A stretch of 64,000 nucleotides of DNA from Syngnathus acus (Eukaryota > Chordata > Actinopteri > Syngnathiformes > Syngnathidae). The notes beneath the pieces were generated by a model. That model was not told the DNA's origin. It did not search any database and was given only the letters and a program-made list of their open reading frames with translations. Shown here piece after piece: positions 1 through 17,433 of this stretch (the first letter of the stretch is position 1; each line of letters starts with the position of its first letter). Position numbers and translations under genes: made by a program. The DNA is taken from contig NC_051102.1 in assembly GCF_901709675.1 (NCBI RefSeq), forward strand, positions 6,235,412 through 6,299,411. Reading direction: 5' to 3'.

Positions 1-1378
1 TATTGATCTTAGGATAAATATTAAATAGGCTGTCACTAACAAGCGTCACGGTCCGTATGATGTTTTCTGGTGTCAATCCCTTGATAATTTTATCGGACCA
101 ACACATTTTCCTTCATCTGTTCAGGATGCAAGGAATGATGGTCTGTTTATCACATCATCCTGCTATGATTGACAGTCTGTGCCTCAGTGGCCAATCATTT
201 TCAAAAAGCCTCCTGCTGGGAAATTATTAGATCAGCCCTGACCTGCTCATCTTGGTAAAAAAAAAATCGACATGTTTCGCTTAGATTGTACAATGTAGGC
301 TGCCTGAACATTAAAATGCATGAGCGGTGGATAATAAGGTCTGCACAACCTTGTTCAAATGATAGGTCTTTATTATATATAACAGCCACATCCTCACTTA
401 GAAGAGGGTGTGCACACTTTTGCAACTACATCCTTTTAGATGTTTTTTTTTTTTACTTCCCCAGCATTTTTTTTTTTCCAACTGGTTGTACAAATCCAAT
501 GTCACATTTAATGGTTCAAAAATGTGAAGTGATTTAGCGTGGCTTTTTTTAAAAAATTTTTTATTTTAAACATCACAAAAACCTTACAATTGACCTGGGG
601 AGGGTGTATGTTTTTTTATTTTTAGATTCAATGGTGACTGGTTTTCTACGTGACCTCTTTTACAAGCGTGAAGAAAGAAGGATACAATTTGGCAAGGTAA
701 TTACTGCCAGAGTACACACAATGGAGGAGCAGGCGATTGTCTCGCTGGTATTTACATGGCCACTTTTATCTGAGGGCAGTGTAGATGATTATCCATGTTC
801 AGACTTGAAAGGTTGCCAAAGGGCACAACTGCAGAGGCGAGCCTGTGAGTCTTCTCATTCATCCTCTGGTGACATCGCTTCTCATTGCAGAATTCTTGTC
901 ACGTGCCTTTATTTAATGTCACGATATCTATGCATACAGTATGTTTTCCAGTGTCTCACTCACACATGCTCACAGAGGCATCGAATATGGCTGACCATCT
1001 CTCGCCTGCAATGAGGTAAACGCAGGAGTTCTTTTGACGGCAAATGGTATCAAAATGGAGAGAGGGGGAAAAAAAACACATTTATCCATCTTTGTGTTTT
1101 TCTTGATTGGCGTAAGGAAAAAAAGTGATTACAATGTTGAAGAGTATAGCTGTACTTGTTTGTATGTGCATAGCAACTCAAAAATATTTCAATTAAGTTT
1201 AACCTGGGTTGTTAGCGGGTTGTTTCTGTTACATTCTTGGTTAGTGAGTATTAATGTAGGCATTTTATTTTATTTTTTTAAAGCAAGGCAGGGCTTCAAT
1301 TACTTGCAGTTTTTCACTATTCACAGTAGGGGTCAGTCCCAATTCTTTGCGAATAGGGTTTTCTGTATTCCCACAAAA
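1..1378. other. 3' flank of rxfp3-like gene; no gene recognised
   Basis: I see no convincing coding sequence here. The open frames are short, low-complexity or antisense to the receptor gene. Runs of T and a TTTATT cluster near 1265-1277 would read AATAAA on the minus strand, so the rxfp3-like transcript may end near 1250. The stretch around 280-425 ends in a GTGTGCACACTTTTG-type sequence that recurs elsewhere in the window and looks like a dispersed repeat tip. Confidence 0.5.
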
Positions 1379-2871
1379 TCACATATTGTCTTTGTGTATC
1401 ATGACCAAGCTGGTGGGTGCTACATCTGCTCTCCTCCCCCTCAGGGCATGATTGAAAAAGTTTCGGATCGGGATCGACACTCGGGGCAGAAGCTCTTTGA
1501 GTCCGGCCCGATATTCTCGGCGGATGAGGCAGTAGAGGACCGGGTTGAGGCAGCTGTTTGCCTGGGCCAGGCACACGCTCAGTGGGAAGGCATAGGCCTG
1601 CGCGTTGTAGAAGGCTTTATTGAAGGGCACCATGTCCAACTTGATCAACACGCCCCAAAGCGTCAGAGCCTGGTTGGGCAGCCAGCAGACGAAGAAGGAC
1701 AAAACTACGATGGTGACGGAGCGGGTGACTTTGGAGCGGCGGCGATGGCGACCACGCTCGCATTCGGATCTGTCTGCCATGGCCCCGCCGATGGCACTGC
1801 CCACCACGCGCCGGCTCAGGATGAACTTCAAGAGGAGGAGGTAGCACACACTGATGATTATTAAAGGAAAGACAAATCCCAGAAGCACTTTTTGCAATTG
1901 ATAGAGCCCAAGGAGTACTTGAGGATCCAAGCGACTGGAATCGGATTCGGAGAACCTCACAAGGCAGAGCTCATCGTCGGCAGACACCTGTGAACGCAAC
2001 CATTTGGTGGTCTAAATCTCAATTGTCACAAAAAAAAAAAAACTGTACTGCTACAGCATGTGAGTACTTGTCAACAAACCTGAACAGTGGTGGAGTAGAT
2101 GGAATGCGGCAAGGTGGCAACCAGTGAAACCACCCAAATAGCCAAACTGGCCCACTTGGCTCGAACAGCCGCCCGCCTCGGGCTGGCGATCTTCAGAGAG
2201 GTGACCAACGAGTGGTAGCGGGTCACGCTCATGGCGGTGAGGAAGAACACGCTGGCGTACATGTTCATGGTGGTGACCGAGCTCACCACCTTACACATGA
2301 CCCTTCCGAAGGGCCAGCGGAAGTCCAGGACCGTGTCCACGGCCCAGAAGGGCAAGGTGAGGACAAACTGGAGGTCGGTGAGCGCCAGGCTCATCACAAA
2401 ACAGTCGATGGAGGAGTGGTGGTGACCTCGGTGACGGAAGTGAAGCAGGAAGAGTGCCAGGAGGTTCCCCACAAGACCCAGGACACATACCACCAGGTAA
2501 ACCAAAGCGATGAGGACTCGCACCTGAAGCACCAAACCAACACATTGTTCTGGTTTATAGTCGCCACCTGACATAGTTCTCATAATTGATTTTCTAGGAA
2601 CACCAGCACTATATGAAGATCAGATGCAGATTAAACAGATTGGAGCCTGCACACTTACCGCCGTGTTGGCAGCGTCTCCGTGCAGATCCACTGAAGATTC
2701 CCTGGAGAGGATATGGAGCCAGCAGTTGAGGGACAGGTTCAGAGCAGCCAGGTTGGACCCCGCTCCGCTGGGGTTGACCAATTTGGAGAATTCTCTCTCG
2801 TCCTCTTCTCGCCCACACGCGCTCAGCGCACCAACAGGTACCGATTCCGAGGAGCTGCCGTTGCTTTGCAT
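1379..2871 (-). CDS. rxfp3: Relaxin-3 receptor (RXFP3)-like class A GPCR
   Basis: Seven-transmembrane receptor of the RXFP3/RXFP4 family, which binds relaxin-3/INSL5-type peptides at the plasma membrane and couples to Gi. Three coding exons fit splice consensus in phase 0: 2659-2871, 2080-2523 and 1379-1987, giving 421 aa. The first 71 residues hold N-linked sequons (NGS, NLS) and form the extracellular tail. Exon 2 begins with VRVLIALVY at TM1 and contains LALTDLQFVLTLPFWAVD in TM2, MNMYASVFFLTAMSVTRYHS in TM3 (TRY in place of DRY, as in human RXFP3), and ends in TTVQ. Exon 3 contains KVTRSVTIVVLSFFVCWLPN in TM6 and NPVLY in TM7. Human RXFP3 is intronless and 469 aa, so the two introns, one just before TM1 and one in the second extracellular loop, are characteristic of a derived teleost paralogue. 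I cannot tell which teleost rxfp3 paralogue it is, so the symbol is at family level. The small exon 2583-2524 extension seen as open frame is intron read-through. Confidence 0.88.
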
Positions 2872-4567
2872 GGCTCAGTCGTTCAGACACTTTAAAGGCA
2901 ACTCACCTTCTCTTTGGAATGTCCAAAGTGGGTAAGAAAAAAAATCTCCATAGTCCTTATTATGTGCAAGGAATCATTTCTGATGAAATGAGGGAAAGCA
3001 AATAGGCTGTCATGACTTCTTGACAGCTTAGCCTACTTATACGTTTTCACAAGTGTTGCAGTCGCATCCTCCCTCCCGTCTGCGGGAGTGATGCCCAAGC
3101 CATCCAAAGCCTTTTATACTTCACTCATGTCATGTTCACCTTTTGGCCATGTGGGGGCGCAATGCTCAAGCAGGCTGAATTCCCAATGTTCCAAACATTA
3201 GTGTTTCCCAACCTTTATTTAGCCAAGTTGGCCAACATGTGTTTGACTTGACAAAAATCTCACGGCACACTACTAAATAATGATGACAAATTAAAAAACA
3301 TTCACTGCTTAAATGCATTTTCACTTCACATTGACGTGATAATGCGAGTTAAATGTTAAATACAATTGAACTGTACTGGACAAAATTACTATACGGAATT
3401 TACCCCAAAAAAATCAAGTCATTTTTTTTCCCTACGGAATGCAAACTGTAAACTGGTGCTATGTTAAAATATAATTATTCATATTCACACATAGTCACCT
3501 TTGCACTGCCAGGTTTTGGAATGAGAATTTGAATTATGCACATTAGAAGAATGATGTGGGGGTTGCGAATTTATATTTTTTATATGCCACGGTTTTGCTT
3601 TAATTAGCAGAATGAATGCACTGTCATGTCCACATATACAAGAGAGGAAGTCACATTCCCACCAGACATATTTATGACGCAGTTAGTTTAGTTTTTTTTT
3701 TCCATTTATTCCTTTGAACAAGAACTGGCATAGATTAAAAGGCTCTTAGAGTCTGGTTTCAAATCAAATTTGAAGCTGCTCATTTATATTCTCCAAAAGC
3801 ATTCTACGGCACTTTGTTTTGTCAATTTGATGAATTCCCCAACTTCACCCCATGCTTCTTGAACCAGGTCCAATTTCCACACAAAAAAAAAAAACACATT
3901 AATATGCTGCTTTGTTTTGTTTCTGCTGAAACAGTTTGCTAATACATGCACTCAAATGATTGCCGTGAGGGAAAGTGGCTTCGAGTGACTTAAAATTGCT
4001 CCTAATATTTGCTTTTACATCTCATTTACCTCACTCACCCAAACGCTAATAACATGCTTCAGCACCAAGGACATTCGGTGCATTTTAATCTGATGAAGAC
4101 AAAGCAAAAGCTTTTTATTCACACTTCCACCTGGGATAAACAGTCTGGAAAAACAATCATGATCACAACTTTCACGGTTTTGTCTCATTAAAATTAGCTA
4201 CAGTTTATTTGCTCCATTTTGGGGCCTCTTCTAAGTACGGCTTTCCCTACGATAATAGAAGCAGTTTTAGGGGGTTGCAACAAAGCGAGCGCTTGGTTTT
4301 GCGGACCCACTGAGATATTTTTGAGCCCCCCCCCTTATAGCTACCCCCCAAGAAAAAATAAACTATCTCCGCCAATGAAGCAGAAAACAAGCAAGGACTA
4401 GCATCACCACAATCCATTCTCTGCCAGGTCAAAGTAGCTGACCTCTATCAACTTGAACATGTTACTTGCATGTTTTGCAAACCACTTCAATGCTGATAGG
4501 CAATCAAACGGCTGTCCGTTTTGATGCTGTGCCTGTATGCCTTTGCAATGTCTCTCCTCCAGAGGCA
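2872..4567. other. Spacer between rxfp3-like and creb3l3-like genes
   Basis: This holds the upstream region of the rxfp3-like gene and the downstream region of creb3l3. No supported coding exon. The stretch from about 3199 to 3275 (GTTTCCCAACCTTTATTTAG, then a 'cacggcacactac' tract) resembles the tip of a common teleost hAT element, but no second end or target duplication was identified. Confidence 0.5.
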
Positions 4568-7500
4568 TCAATAGTCATTGCTTGGCTTGTGATCAAGCTG
4601 CTGCCACGCTGGCAGCTCCCCCATGGGCGAATGTTTCAAAAGCTGCTCCGCTACATTACGGAGGGTCGACAAACTCCCGGAGAATGAGAGAGGATGATGT
4701 GGAGGAGCGACCTCTTTCAATTCCTCGACCGACTGCAAGGAGCGTGATGGCACTAGGGATATAGACATGGAAGGGAGGTACGTCATGTTTTTGTGTGGTG
4801 GAGAGAAAGTCAGGGCCAGCACGGCCTTTCAGATTTGACCTACATTCTAAATTGTAATTTGTTGTGTTATTATCCAATCAGATTTCTCCGTTTCAACACT
4901 GCATTTTGTTTACATTCAAGCTTGAGCTGCCATCACGGCTACTTCCTAAATACACACCTGATGTCTCAGTGTACTCTCCTTGGCTTAGTTGACTGTATGA
5001 ATCCGGCTTCATGTTTGAAGAAATAATGAGAGAGAAGGAGAGGAGTAAAACCTGCACAAAAGGGCGAGGAAGGGCTGTTAGAAAGCAAAAACATCCACAA
5101 CTTTTTATTTTATTTTATTTCTTATACAACATGCAGCAACAGATGCTTTTCACACATTTGATTAAGATTAAAAAGATCAAAACAACAGCAAGCCACGGGC
5201 AGCGCCCTTTTCCATCGCCAGCTGCTACCTTTAATATTTTGATATTGCATGTAGATAATTGTAAACTGAATATGGTGCAACTCACCAAGAGGCAGGTCCC
5301 TCTTTGTGTGTTTTTGTTAGAGCTGTTAGGGTGGATCGCTTGGAGCTGGCTCAGCTGCTCCAATAGGGCGCTGATATGCAAAGACACACAAAATGATGGA
5401 CCGCATTTATTTTGATGGTGACTTTTTATTTGTAATTTGAAAACACAAGTTTGTTCTTTCTACTTTATTATCAAAATAGACGGGTTGCAAAAAGGCAGGC
5501 GATATGTCACTGGTATTAAACGGAACGTTCTGAACTTTCATTTAATCTTGACAGCGTCCCAGATTAGTTCTTTTCTCGTCTTTTATCAGTTTCCAAGGAC
5601 TGTCCCATTTTTCATAATGTCACTGTCGGACCATATTTTCTCCATTTGGTTCTAAGACATGAGAGGCACTCTAAATAATTTTTTTCAATTGTCTTGTACA
5701 GATTGTAATTTACTCTGATGGGTGAAAAACCTTCCAAATGATTTACGTTAGTCTCATGTATTCACAAACCCCTGGCGTTTAAAAAGGGGTGTGTAGACTT
5801 TTTATATCCACTACATGTATGTTTTTACATATTGATTCGGGTCAAATGTCACATCCTTGGGTTCATCTCTTGAACATTTAATCTTATCTTACTTGTTTGT
5901 TTCCTCCAGTCTCTGGATCTTTCTTTGCAGTTGGAGGTTGTGAGTGCTGCATGCAGACATCCTAGTGAACGGAAAGGCAGATTCAATAGGTAACAAAAAA
6001 ATCTCACCATAACATGCTGCATTGTTTTCCCTTTTTTTTCTCCCCCCCTCTCCCTTGTCTTCCAATGACTCCAACCCTTTCTTTCGCTCTGCTTCTTCTT
6101 GTTTCTCATCCACCATTATCACTCTTTTGACTGAGCGGAGTCATGACTGATAACAGCACTCTGGCGATATTCTCTGTTTGTGCTTGGCTAAATTAACCCA
6201 ATGAATGCTGACTCGGCTAAACAACAGCCGGGTTGTGAAAGCTCACCAGTCGTCATGTTTTTCCTTTGGTGATTCTAAAGTGATTTTTTTTTTTTTTGGA
6301 ATTATGGCTGAGGAGTCTTCTCACTTTTGTTGCCAGCGACCCAAATATTAATGGCAGTGTATGGAATTATTTTGATGGCGAGATTAAATTTTGCGCCCTG
6401 TCCACTGACTACTTTACATTGTAGCAAAGTGAAATCTCTTCAATGTTGTAAAATAAAAGAAAATAACGTTCATTTTTGCACATAAGACTACAGCATTGTA
6501 ACCAAGTTAGACATAAGTAAAATCAATAGAACAAAGAACAACATCCAGCTGTGTTGTTTCTTTGAGGCTGGCTTTGTCGCCGACCAATTATCGGATTGTG
6601 AAATGATGTCGGTGGAGTGGCTGATTGTTAGCGGCAGACATGAAACATCTAACGATGATGATGATGATGCTCGCGGGGGTGTTGGAGGAGCAGTCGTGTC
6701 AACGCGTGGGAGATGGGATGCAGTGATGACGATTAGTGGCTGACAAAGGTTGGCTGCTATAGATAGATTACTTTTGAACTGAGAAAACAGTTCCTTTTGT
6801 GGTTCACAAATTGTTGCCATTTGTTAGTCTGCCTAATTCATTCCAAGTGGGCTAAAATACGACAGTGTGTGGTCATTGTTGCGTTCATACCGTGCCTCCA
6901 ACCTGTCCACATATTCCCTCTTCTTTTTGCGACTCTCTTGAGCTGAGCGCTTGTTGCGTATTTTCCGCCGGATTTTCTTCAAAATGCGTTCTTCACACTT
7001 GAGATGAAACACAATTGAAAATCAGTGCAAATAAGTTGCAGCTACCGCCAGAGGCTGTACAACTCTGTGTGTGTGTGTGTGTTTAGTTCACCTTGGACAG
7101 AGGCAGCTCGCTGGGCAAGTTAATGCCTTCTTTTGCCAGGAGTTTCTTCTCATCCTCATTAAGAACAAGCTCTTGCAAAGGATGCTGGGGGATTCTCTGC
7201 TATATCGAAATGTCAAATAGAGTACATATTAAATGTAATATGTTAAGAGGACATCTCACCTGGATTTAACAATTTTCCCTCATTTAATTGTGCAGTATGT
7301 GGAATATGTGCACATGCCCTTAAGGGGCACATCATTGTAATTGGATTTCAGCTCGAGAGATTTCTTGAGTAAAATATTATACTTTTCCCACCTTTTTAAA
7401 TTATTTGATAAGAATCATTACATTTTCCTATTTCTGTTTCATTTGTCTGGTTTGCGTATGAGTTGCTTGGGTTCAGTTCATATTGAATGGTTGTCTGTGC

Positions 7501-8815
7501 AAAAAGAGACAAGTGTCAAACTCTTCTTTGTGTGTGTCTCTGCGTTTGTATTATACTGCCCCCAGGTGGGCAAGATAAGCACACTAGAAGGAGCAGCACA
7601 ATGTCCATTTGAATAGAGGGAAAAAATGTAGCAAACCTTTTATCTTATTTAATTGTCATTACTGTATGCATTCAAGTTATAGTACTTTTTAAGAACATAT
7701 GGACTAACCACACGTGAATTCAGTACAGAACAAAAATTAATTGACTGAAAAGTTTCTTTGCTTACTTTTTGGCCCAGATTGGATAAGAGCAGGTCTTTGA
7801 CTGTGAGCGTCTGACTGGACGAGGTTGCCGAACTTTGATTTGATGTGAGGTAATACGCCATTCCCAGCTTTTCCTGGAGGCCGTCCGACTCCCAGCCTGG
7901 AAACGCAAAAGCAGTAAGCAAACAGTTATTTTTCAACCTACAAAAGTTTTTACATGTCTTATCATTATTTCACAGCCAACATTAGGAAAGGTTAGTCAAA
8001 TTGTTTACCCCACTTGTGACATAGTTATGAGACTAAGTGTGGTTTGTGTCAAACAATCCAACAGCAGATTCAAATGTGTTTTTCATGACATCATCACTTG
8101 TGAATTACAAATGAAATCCTACCCAGATCAATGGAAACATCTGAATTGATTTCATTTTCCTGCTTGTAGGTTGGAAGCTGCATGCATGGGAGGTGAGGCA
8201 TGTCCAAGCCTGGAAATGAAGTGCAGGAAGGCAGTTGGAGGCTGTTCACCAAAGGGTCCTCCCACTTGTCGCTGTCCGGCGTACGGGGGGACCACGGCGG
8301 GGAGGTCGGAGCTGAGGAAGACTCGCTCCCCGCCAGAACCAAGTCCAAAAAGTCATCTGTACCTTTTCCCTCCGGGCTCAGCTTCTACAGAGGGTGGTAT
8401 GTACATAATGTATAAATCATAGCTTGCAGTCATTTATTGACTTTTTTTCTGCTGTTCATGTAAAATCTGCTTCTATGTGGACTTGATGAGCCCTCTCGCT
8501 TCTATATCTGGCTTTCATTCCTCGTGAAAGCTGCCATGTTGTGTCTAATCAGCGCGAGTCCACAAACTTTAATTGGCAATATTGAAAGGACTTATTATCT
8601 GAAAAAGCACCTGTAAGGCGGTTCATTTACTTGTCGCACAGCCACATAAATGAAGACAATTAAAGCATGAGATAATTCTCATTGCATTTATTGGAATTCT
8701 GTGGTCAGGGTAGCGCTGCAGTACTTACGTCATACATGGTGATAGTCCAAGGAGGGTTGCCGTGGCAACTGCTGGCTTCATCTTTGGTCCTGAATAGCAG
8801 GTCAATTAGATCCAT
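4568..8815 (-). CDS. creb3l3: CREB3-like 3 (CREB-H) ER-anchored bZIP factor
   Basis: Membrane-anchored transcription factor of the ER. It is released by S1P/S2P cleavage in the Golgi and in mammals activates liver lipid and acute-phase genes. Nine coding exons: 8729-8815, 8123-8384, 7766-7896, 7092-7199, 6891-6997, 5893-5961, 5286-5370, 4958-5051 and 4568-4752. These sum to 1128 nt, or 375 aa. Order in the protein: acidic N-terminus (MDLIDLLF; then [13 protein letters not shown]), [33 protein letters not shown], basic region [20 protein letters not shown] (residues about 201-220), leucine zipper through [13 protein letters not shown]-like sequence, a TM segment [14 protein letters not shown] (about 280-293), and an RSLQ motif resembling the S1P site. 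The human protein is 461 aa, so the luminal tail here (about 80 residues) is short. A 5'UTR exon probably lies upstream of 8820, because an acceptor (TTTCAG) precedes the ATG by 11 nt. It could be either teleost creb3l3 copy. Confidence 0.9.
7197..7202 (-). promoter_or_regulatory. creb3l3: Tandem splice acceptor TAGCAG in creb3l3
   Basis: On the minus strand the acceptor of the exon encoding [12 protein letters not shown] reads TAGCAG. Using the first AG starts the exon at 7199 and the second at 7196. Both keep the frame and differ by a single glutamine. This is a NAGNAG-type tandem acceptor; which AG is used cannot be told from sequence. Confidence 0.5.
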
Positions 8816-11800
8816 CCTAGCTTTTACCTGAAACGAGGACAATTACTACAATTACTTCTTAGAATCTCTTAGAACAAATTATTTGGTCAAAGATAGTCCA
8901 ACAAGTATCTGTATTGTATAAGTGCATAAATTATGTACATTTGGGGATCGGTGTGTCAATAAAACAAATATAATAAACCAATTACGCCTTAGCTTTCAGA
9001 CAATTAAAAGCCATTATGTGCTTGTCAGATCTGACAATATGACAAAAATCTAATCCTATTCATTTTCAAACAAATGTTATATATTTTTTTAAATATCAGC
9101 CAATTTATTGAATAACGGCGTAAAAGTGTGGCGTAAAAACGGTAACATGAGATAACCATCAATTGTCAGACTTTACCAGGCTCAGTGAAGAATTTTTTTT
9201 TTCTTTTGCTGACAAAATGATCCTACGTGGAAAAGCTTCACTTTACTTTTTCACAATATAAGAAATATAAAGGTTCAATTACTATTTTGACATACAGCGC
9301 TAAAGCCACTTGTCACCTATGTACTTACTGTTTTCCACTGAAACCGGCTTAAAATCGTTTAGGTTTCCTCAAGTGTGTGTCACCCTCGAATCGTGGCTAG
9401 TGTTAATAATCCAACAAGTTGATGAAATATCAGTAAAAGAAAGCAGAATCAAAACACTCCGTCGGATCAATACACTCCTCTGCGGCTTGAGCATGAGAAT
9501 AACGTCTAAGTATGATTCAGAGGACAAAGTTGAAGTTCCATATCACTCGTTCCCCATCCCAGCTGATCAGTATCCAATCCAGTGTTTTGTGGGCAGCTCA
9601 GTAAACCAATCACAACAAACCGGGCAGAAATTCTCCTTGGGGTTTCACATTCGTTGTTGCGTTTATGTACATTGATAATAAAAGATATGAGTGCATTGGA
9701 AAAGTCATTGATTGATCAAGTAAAAAGTAATATTCACTTTGAATTGATTGACAGTACACCCTTATTATATTTACTTTTTGGGCGGTTAGAGAAAAACCAC
9801 ACGAGCATGAGGAGAACATGTAAACTCCACACAAAAAGGCCCGAGCCGAGATCAGTTTCGTTTGTAATTTAGCCTGTGGCTAACATTAAATGACAGAAAT
9901 TTGAGCACATACTTCCTTCAAGTTACATATTTAGCCAGAATACTTTGTGCTTCAACATAATGCCGTACACGGAATAAATAACACAAGACTTGGAAAGTTC
10001 AATAACAACACAAGACTTGGAAAGTTCAATAACAACACCAAAAAGTTTTGTTAATTGTGGAATCCGGCAAAGATGTGTTTTCGGGGTCTTAACGTAGTTA
10101 GCTAGCTTGCTAACTGCATGTTGTATTGTTAGAAATAAACAGTGATAATAATGAATTAACTCAACTATGAGTGGATTGCTGCCAAGAATCATCATCAGGC
10201 AGTATTTTAGCCACCCCAAAACATCTGGAAAACTGAAATGATGAAAAATCACGTGGTAAAATTTCACTTAGTCCGTTAGTTTTGTTTTCCGTGATACTGT
10301 ATGTGTGTGTGTATAGTACAGTATAATCTCTTAGTCAGAGGTAACACACCATGTGGCTTTCCTTATCTTTACTGCCATAATAAAGACCATCTGTCTCAGT
10401 ATTTTATTAAGGATACACCCAATTAAGACCTGAATTACATAAGATGTTCAGGAACATGCACGCTTGCAAAGATGTATTATCATCTTTCAAGCGTGACTAA
10501 CAGAAGGATCGAGAAATTTATACACATGGATTATCATTGCAACATGTTTCCTTGCTGAGCTTTAGTTGAATGCAATGTTGAATAAAAAAAAAACATTATC
10601 ACAGATTACATCGACTTCGGACCCGAATTTTATCATCTCGACCACAAAACATAATTAGTTGTTCATCCCCTAGCTAACATTTACGTGTGAAGTCTTGCTA
10701 AGTAAAATTTTCATGTTCGAATGCAGATAATTGACCTGAGATTAAGTAATACATTCCTCATTTCACTACTTTTTTTCCTTTATTTTTTCCCCGCATTTAA
10801 AATTATACAAGGTTTAAAACGACACCAAATCGTTGCTATATGACATTAATTTTACAGTTCATGTGAGTCTACACAGAATATATATGACAACTGTATATCT
10901 GTACATGAGTACTGATTTTCAAAAAGACTTGAAATAAGATCATTAAAAACAAAACTGATGCCTTCATTGCTATGTCATGAAGCCACTGTATGAACTTCTG
11001 ATTTATATCACTCAGTCTACTGCCACTCATAAATGTATTGGCTTGCATTTAATATCCACTTAGATGCATCCACATACTTATTATCAGCATGGTAATAAGG
11101 ATAATAACAAGGTAGTACTATCTTTATTGTTGGTCTAATCTAGAGTAAAGCGTCTCAAAGTGCACGCAGATATCACATTACCAGGACATGTCAAGCACAT
11201 CTCTCAATACCAACAATAACACAGATAGCTGATCTTATTTATTCTTATGAATTCATGTGTAGTTTTTGGAATCAACAAAGACCACACACAGCAGTCGCTT
11301 GAGAATGACGTGTGAAATAGGACAATAATGTGCATGAAACTAAGAGTCATATTAATGCTAATTACCACTATAAGTCATATTCATGCTAATAAATTACCAC
11401 TATAATAATTCAAATGAGCAAAATCAGTTTTCTCATTTGATTGACTGGCTGTCAGGTGTTGGCTGACAAAGAATAACTGTACGTCATTTAATCGTGTGTC
11501 ATCATGGCAAATCCTTTCAATCTTTTTTCACAGTTTTGTTATGAGGTCCACAGAGATCACAAGACTATCCCTTTGCAGCATCGGAAGCGTCATCTCTCTG
11601 CTTACGCACTTCTTTCTCAATCCATTTCTTTGTCATACTCTGCCCTCACCTGGTGGAGGTCTGCTATTAATCCAAGAAAAGTCAATGAAGTTTTTGCTGG
11701 AGGGTCATTGTGATTGTTTAGGCCTTAAAAGAATGAAGCAAACGTCGCTATCCAGATAAGAATAATCAAAGTATTGCGTTTATTTTTTTCTTCAAGAGTT

Positions 11801-11967
11801 TGTCTTTCTCTTTATCCACACAAAGCTGCGTATAGAGGAAGCACAGTAGCGCCCTCTAGTGTTCGAGTGCCTCAGCGCAGCCTGGCTAAACTGCGGCGTC
11901 TCTGCACGCACTTTGCCACCGCGTCGTTCCGCAGCAATAACGTGACGAAGACGCACAAATTGTCAAA
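8816..11967. other. Head-to-head intergenic region, creb3l3 / eef2
   Basis: About 3.1 kb separating divergently transcribed creb3l3 and eef2. No supported coding exon. At 9781-9865 the words GAGAACATGTAAACTCCACAC and 'aggcccgagccgagat' match the tail of a widespread fish dispersed repeat, here a fragment. A perfect 27-bp tandem duplication (unit 'cacaagacttggaaagttcaataacaa', two copies) sits near 9981-10036. The last 150 bp before 11968 are GC-rich with CpGs and are the likely eef2 promoter and 5'UTR. Confidence 0.55.
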
Positions 11968-16868
<4,901 letters not shown>

Positions 16869-17433
16869 TAACTAACCCTTGATTTACGTACATATTATCA
16901 CTCAATTCTTAAGTTTGTGGGCACTTTAAAAAAATATTTGCACCTGCTTTAAAAGTTTGCACATAAGTCCAATTTGAAGTCTCCACTTCAAAAAAAAAAA
17001 AAGCTTATGCATGTGTTGTTGTAGGCTGGTGGGGGCAATGATGTTTACCTCACAGAAACAGTACACCAAGTGCCTAGGCCAAAGGTTCCGGGGAGTAGAA
17101 CTGTTCGATGATCATTTAATTCTTTGAATTAGTCGTTTACATCGCCCCCTTTTGCCATTTTCATCTGCCACAATGGTGCACTGTCATACTGCTGCAATAA
17201 TGTCATAAGTTGACTGCAAGCAAGAATGTTTCACAAGTGGTCAAGCTCTCATTGAACCTTGCTGATCAGAATGAATAAAACATTCAAGTGCAGATATAGC
17301 GGCTTATTTTGTTTTTAAGTGTGGAAAAACAAAACAAAAAGCACACCAGTGTCCTTATTCAAATTCCCTCATTCATGACTAATTTCTATTACCTCTCTTT
17401 ATTCAAGTTTTCTGAAGAAACATACATAGATAA
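16869..17433 (+). other. eef2: eef2 3'UTR and downstream flank
   Basis: Noncoding sequence following the eef2 stop. An AATAAA polyadenylation signal lies at 17274-17279, giving a 3'UTR of roughly 420 nt. Confidence 0.6.
17274..17279 (+). terminator. eef2: eef2 polyadenylation signal AATAAA
   Basis: Canonical AATAAA hexamer about 405 nt after the eef2 stop, the first convincing one downstream, in the sense orientation. Confidence 0.6.

Noticed and set aside
5115-5285. Extension of the creb3l3 zipper exon into a hydrophobic tail ([12 protein letters not shown])
   Set aside because: This is intron read-through after a GTGAGT donor; the exon at 4958-5051 gives the family-like [10 protein letters not shown] in phase.
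6488-6820. 110-codon minus-strand frame inside a creb3l3 intron ending with a hydrophobic tail
   Set aside because: Lies between the basic-region exon and the zipper exon; the spliced phases fit without it and no homology is recognised.
7061-7082. Regulatory role for the (GT)n tract before a creb3l3 donor
   Set aside because: Short and common in fish introns; no evidence beyond simple sequence.
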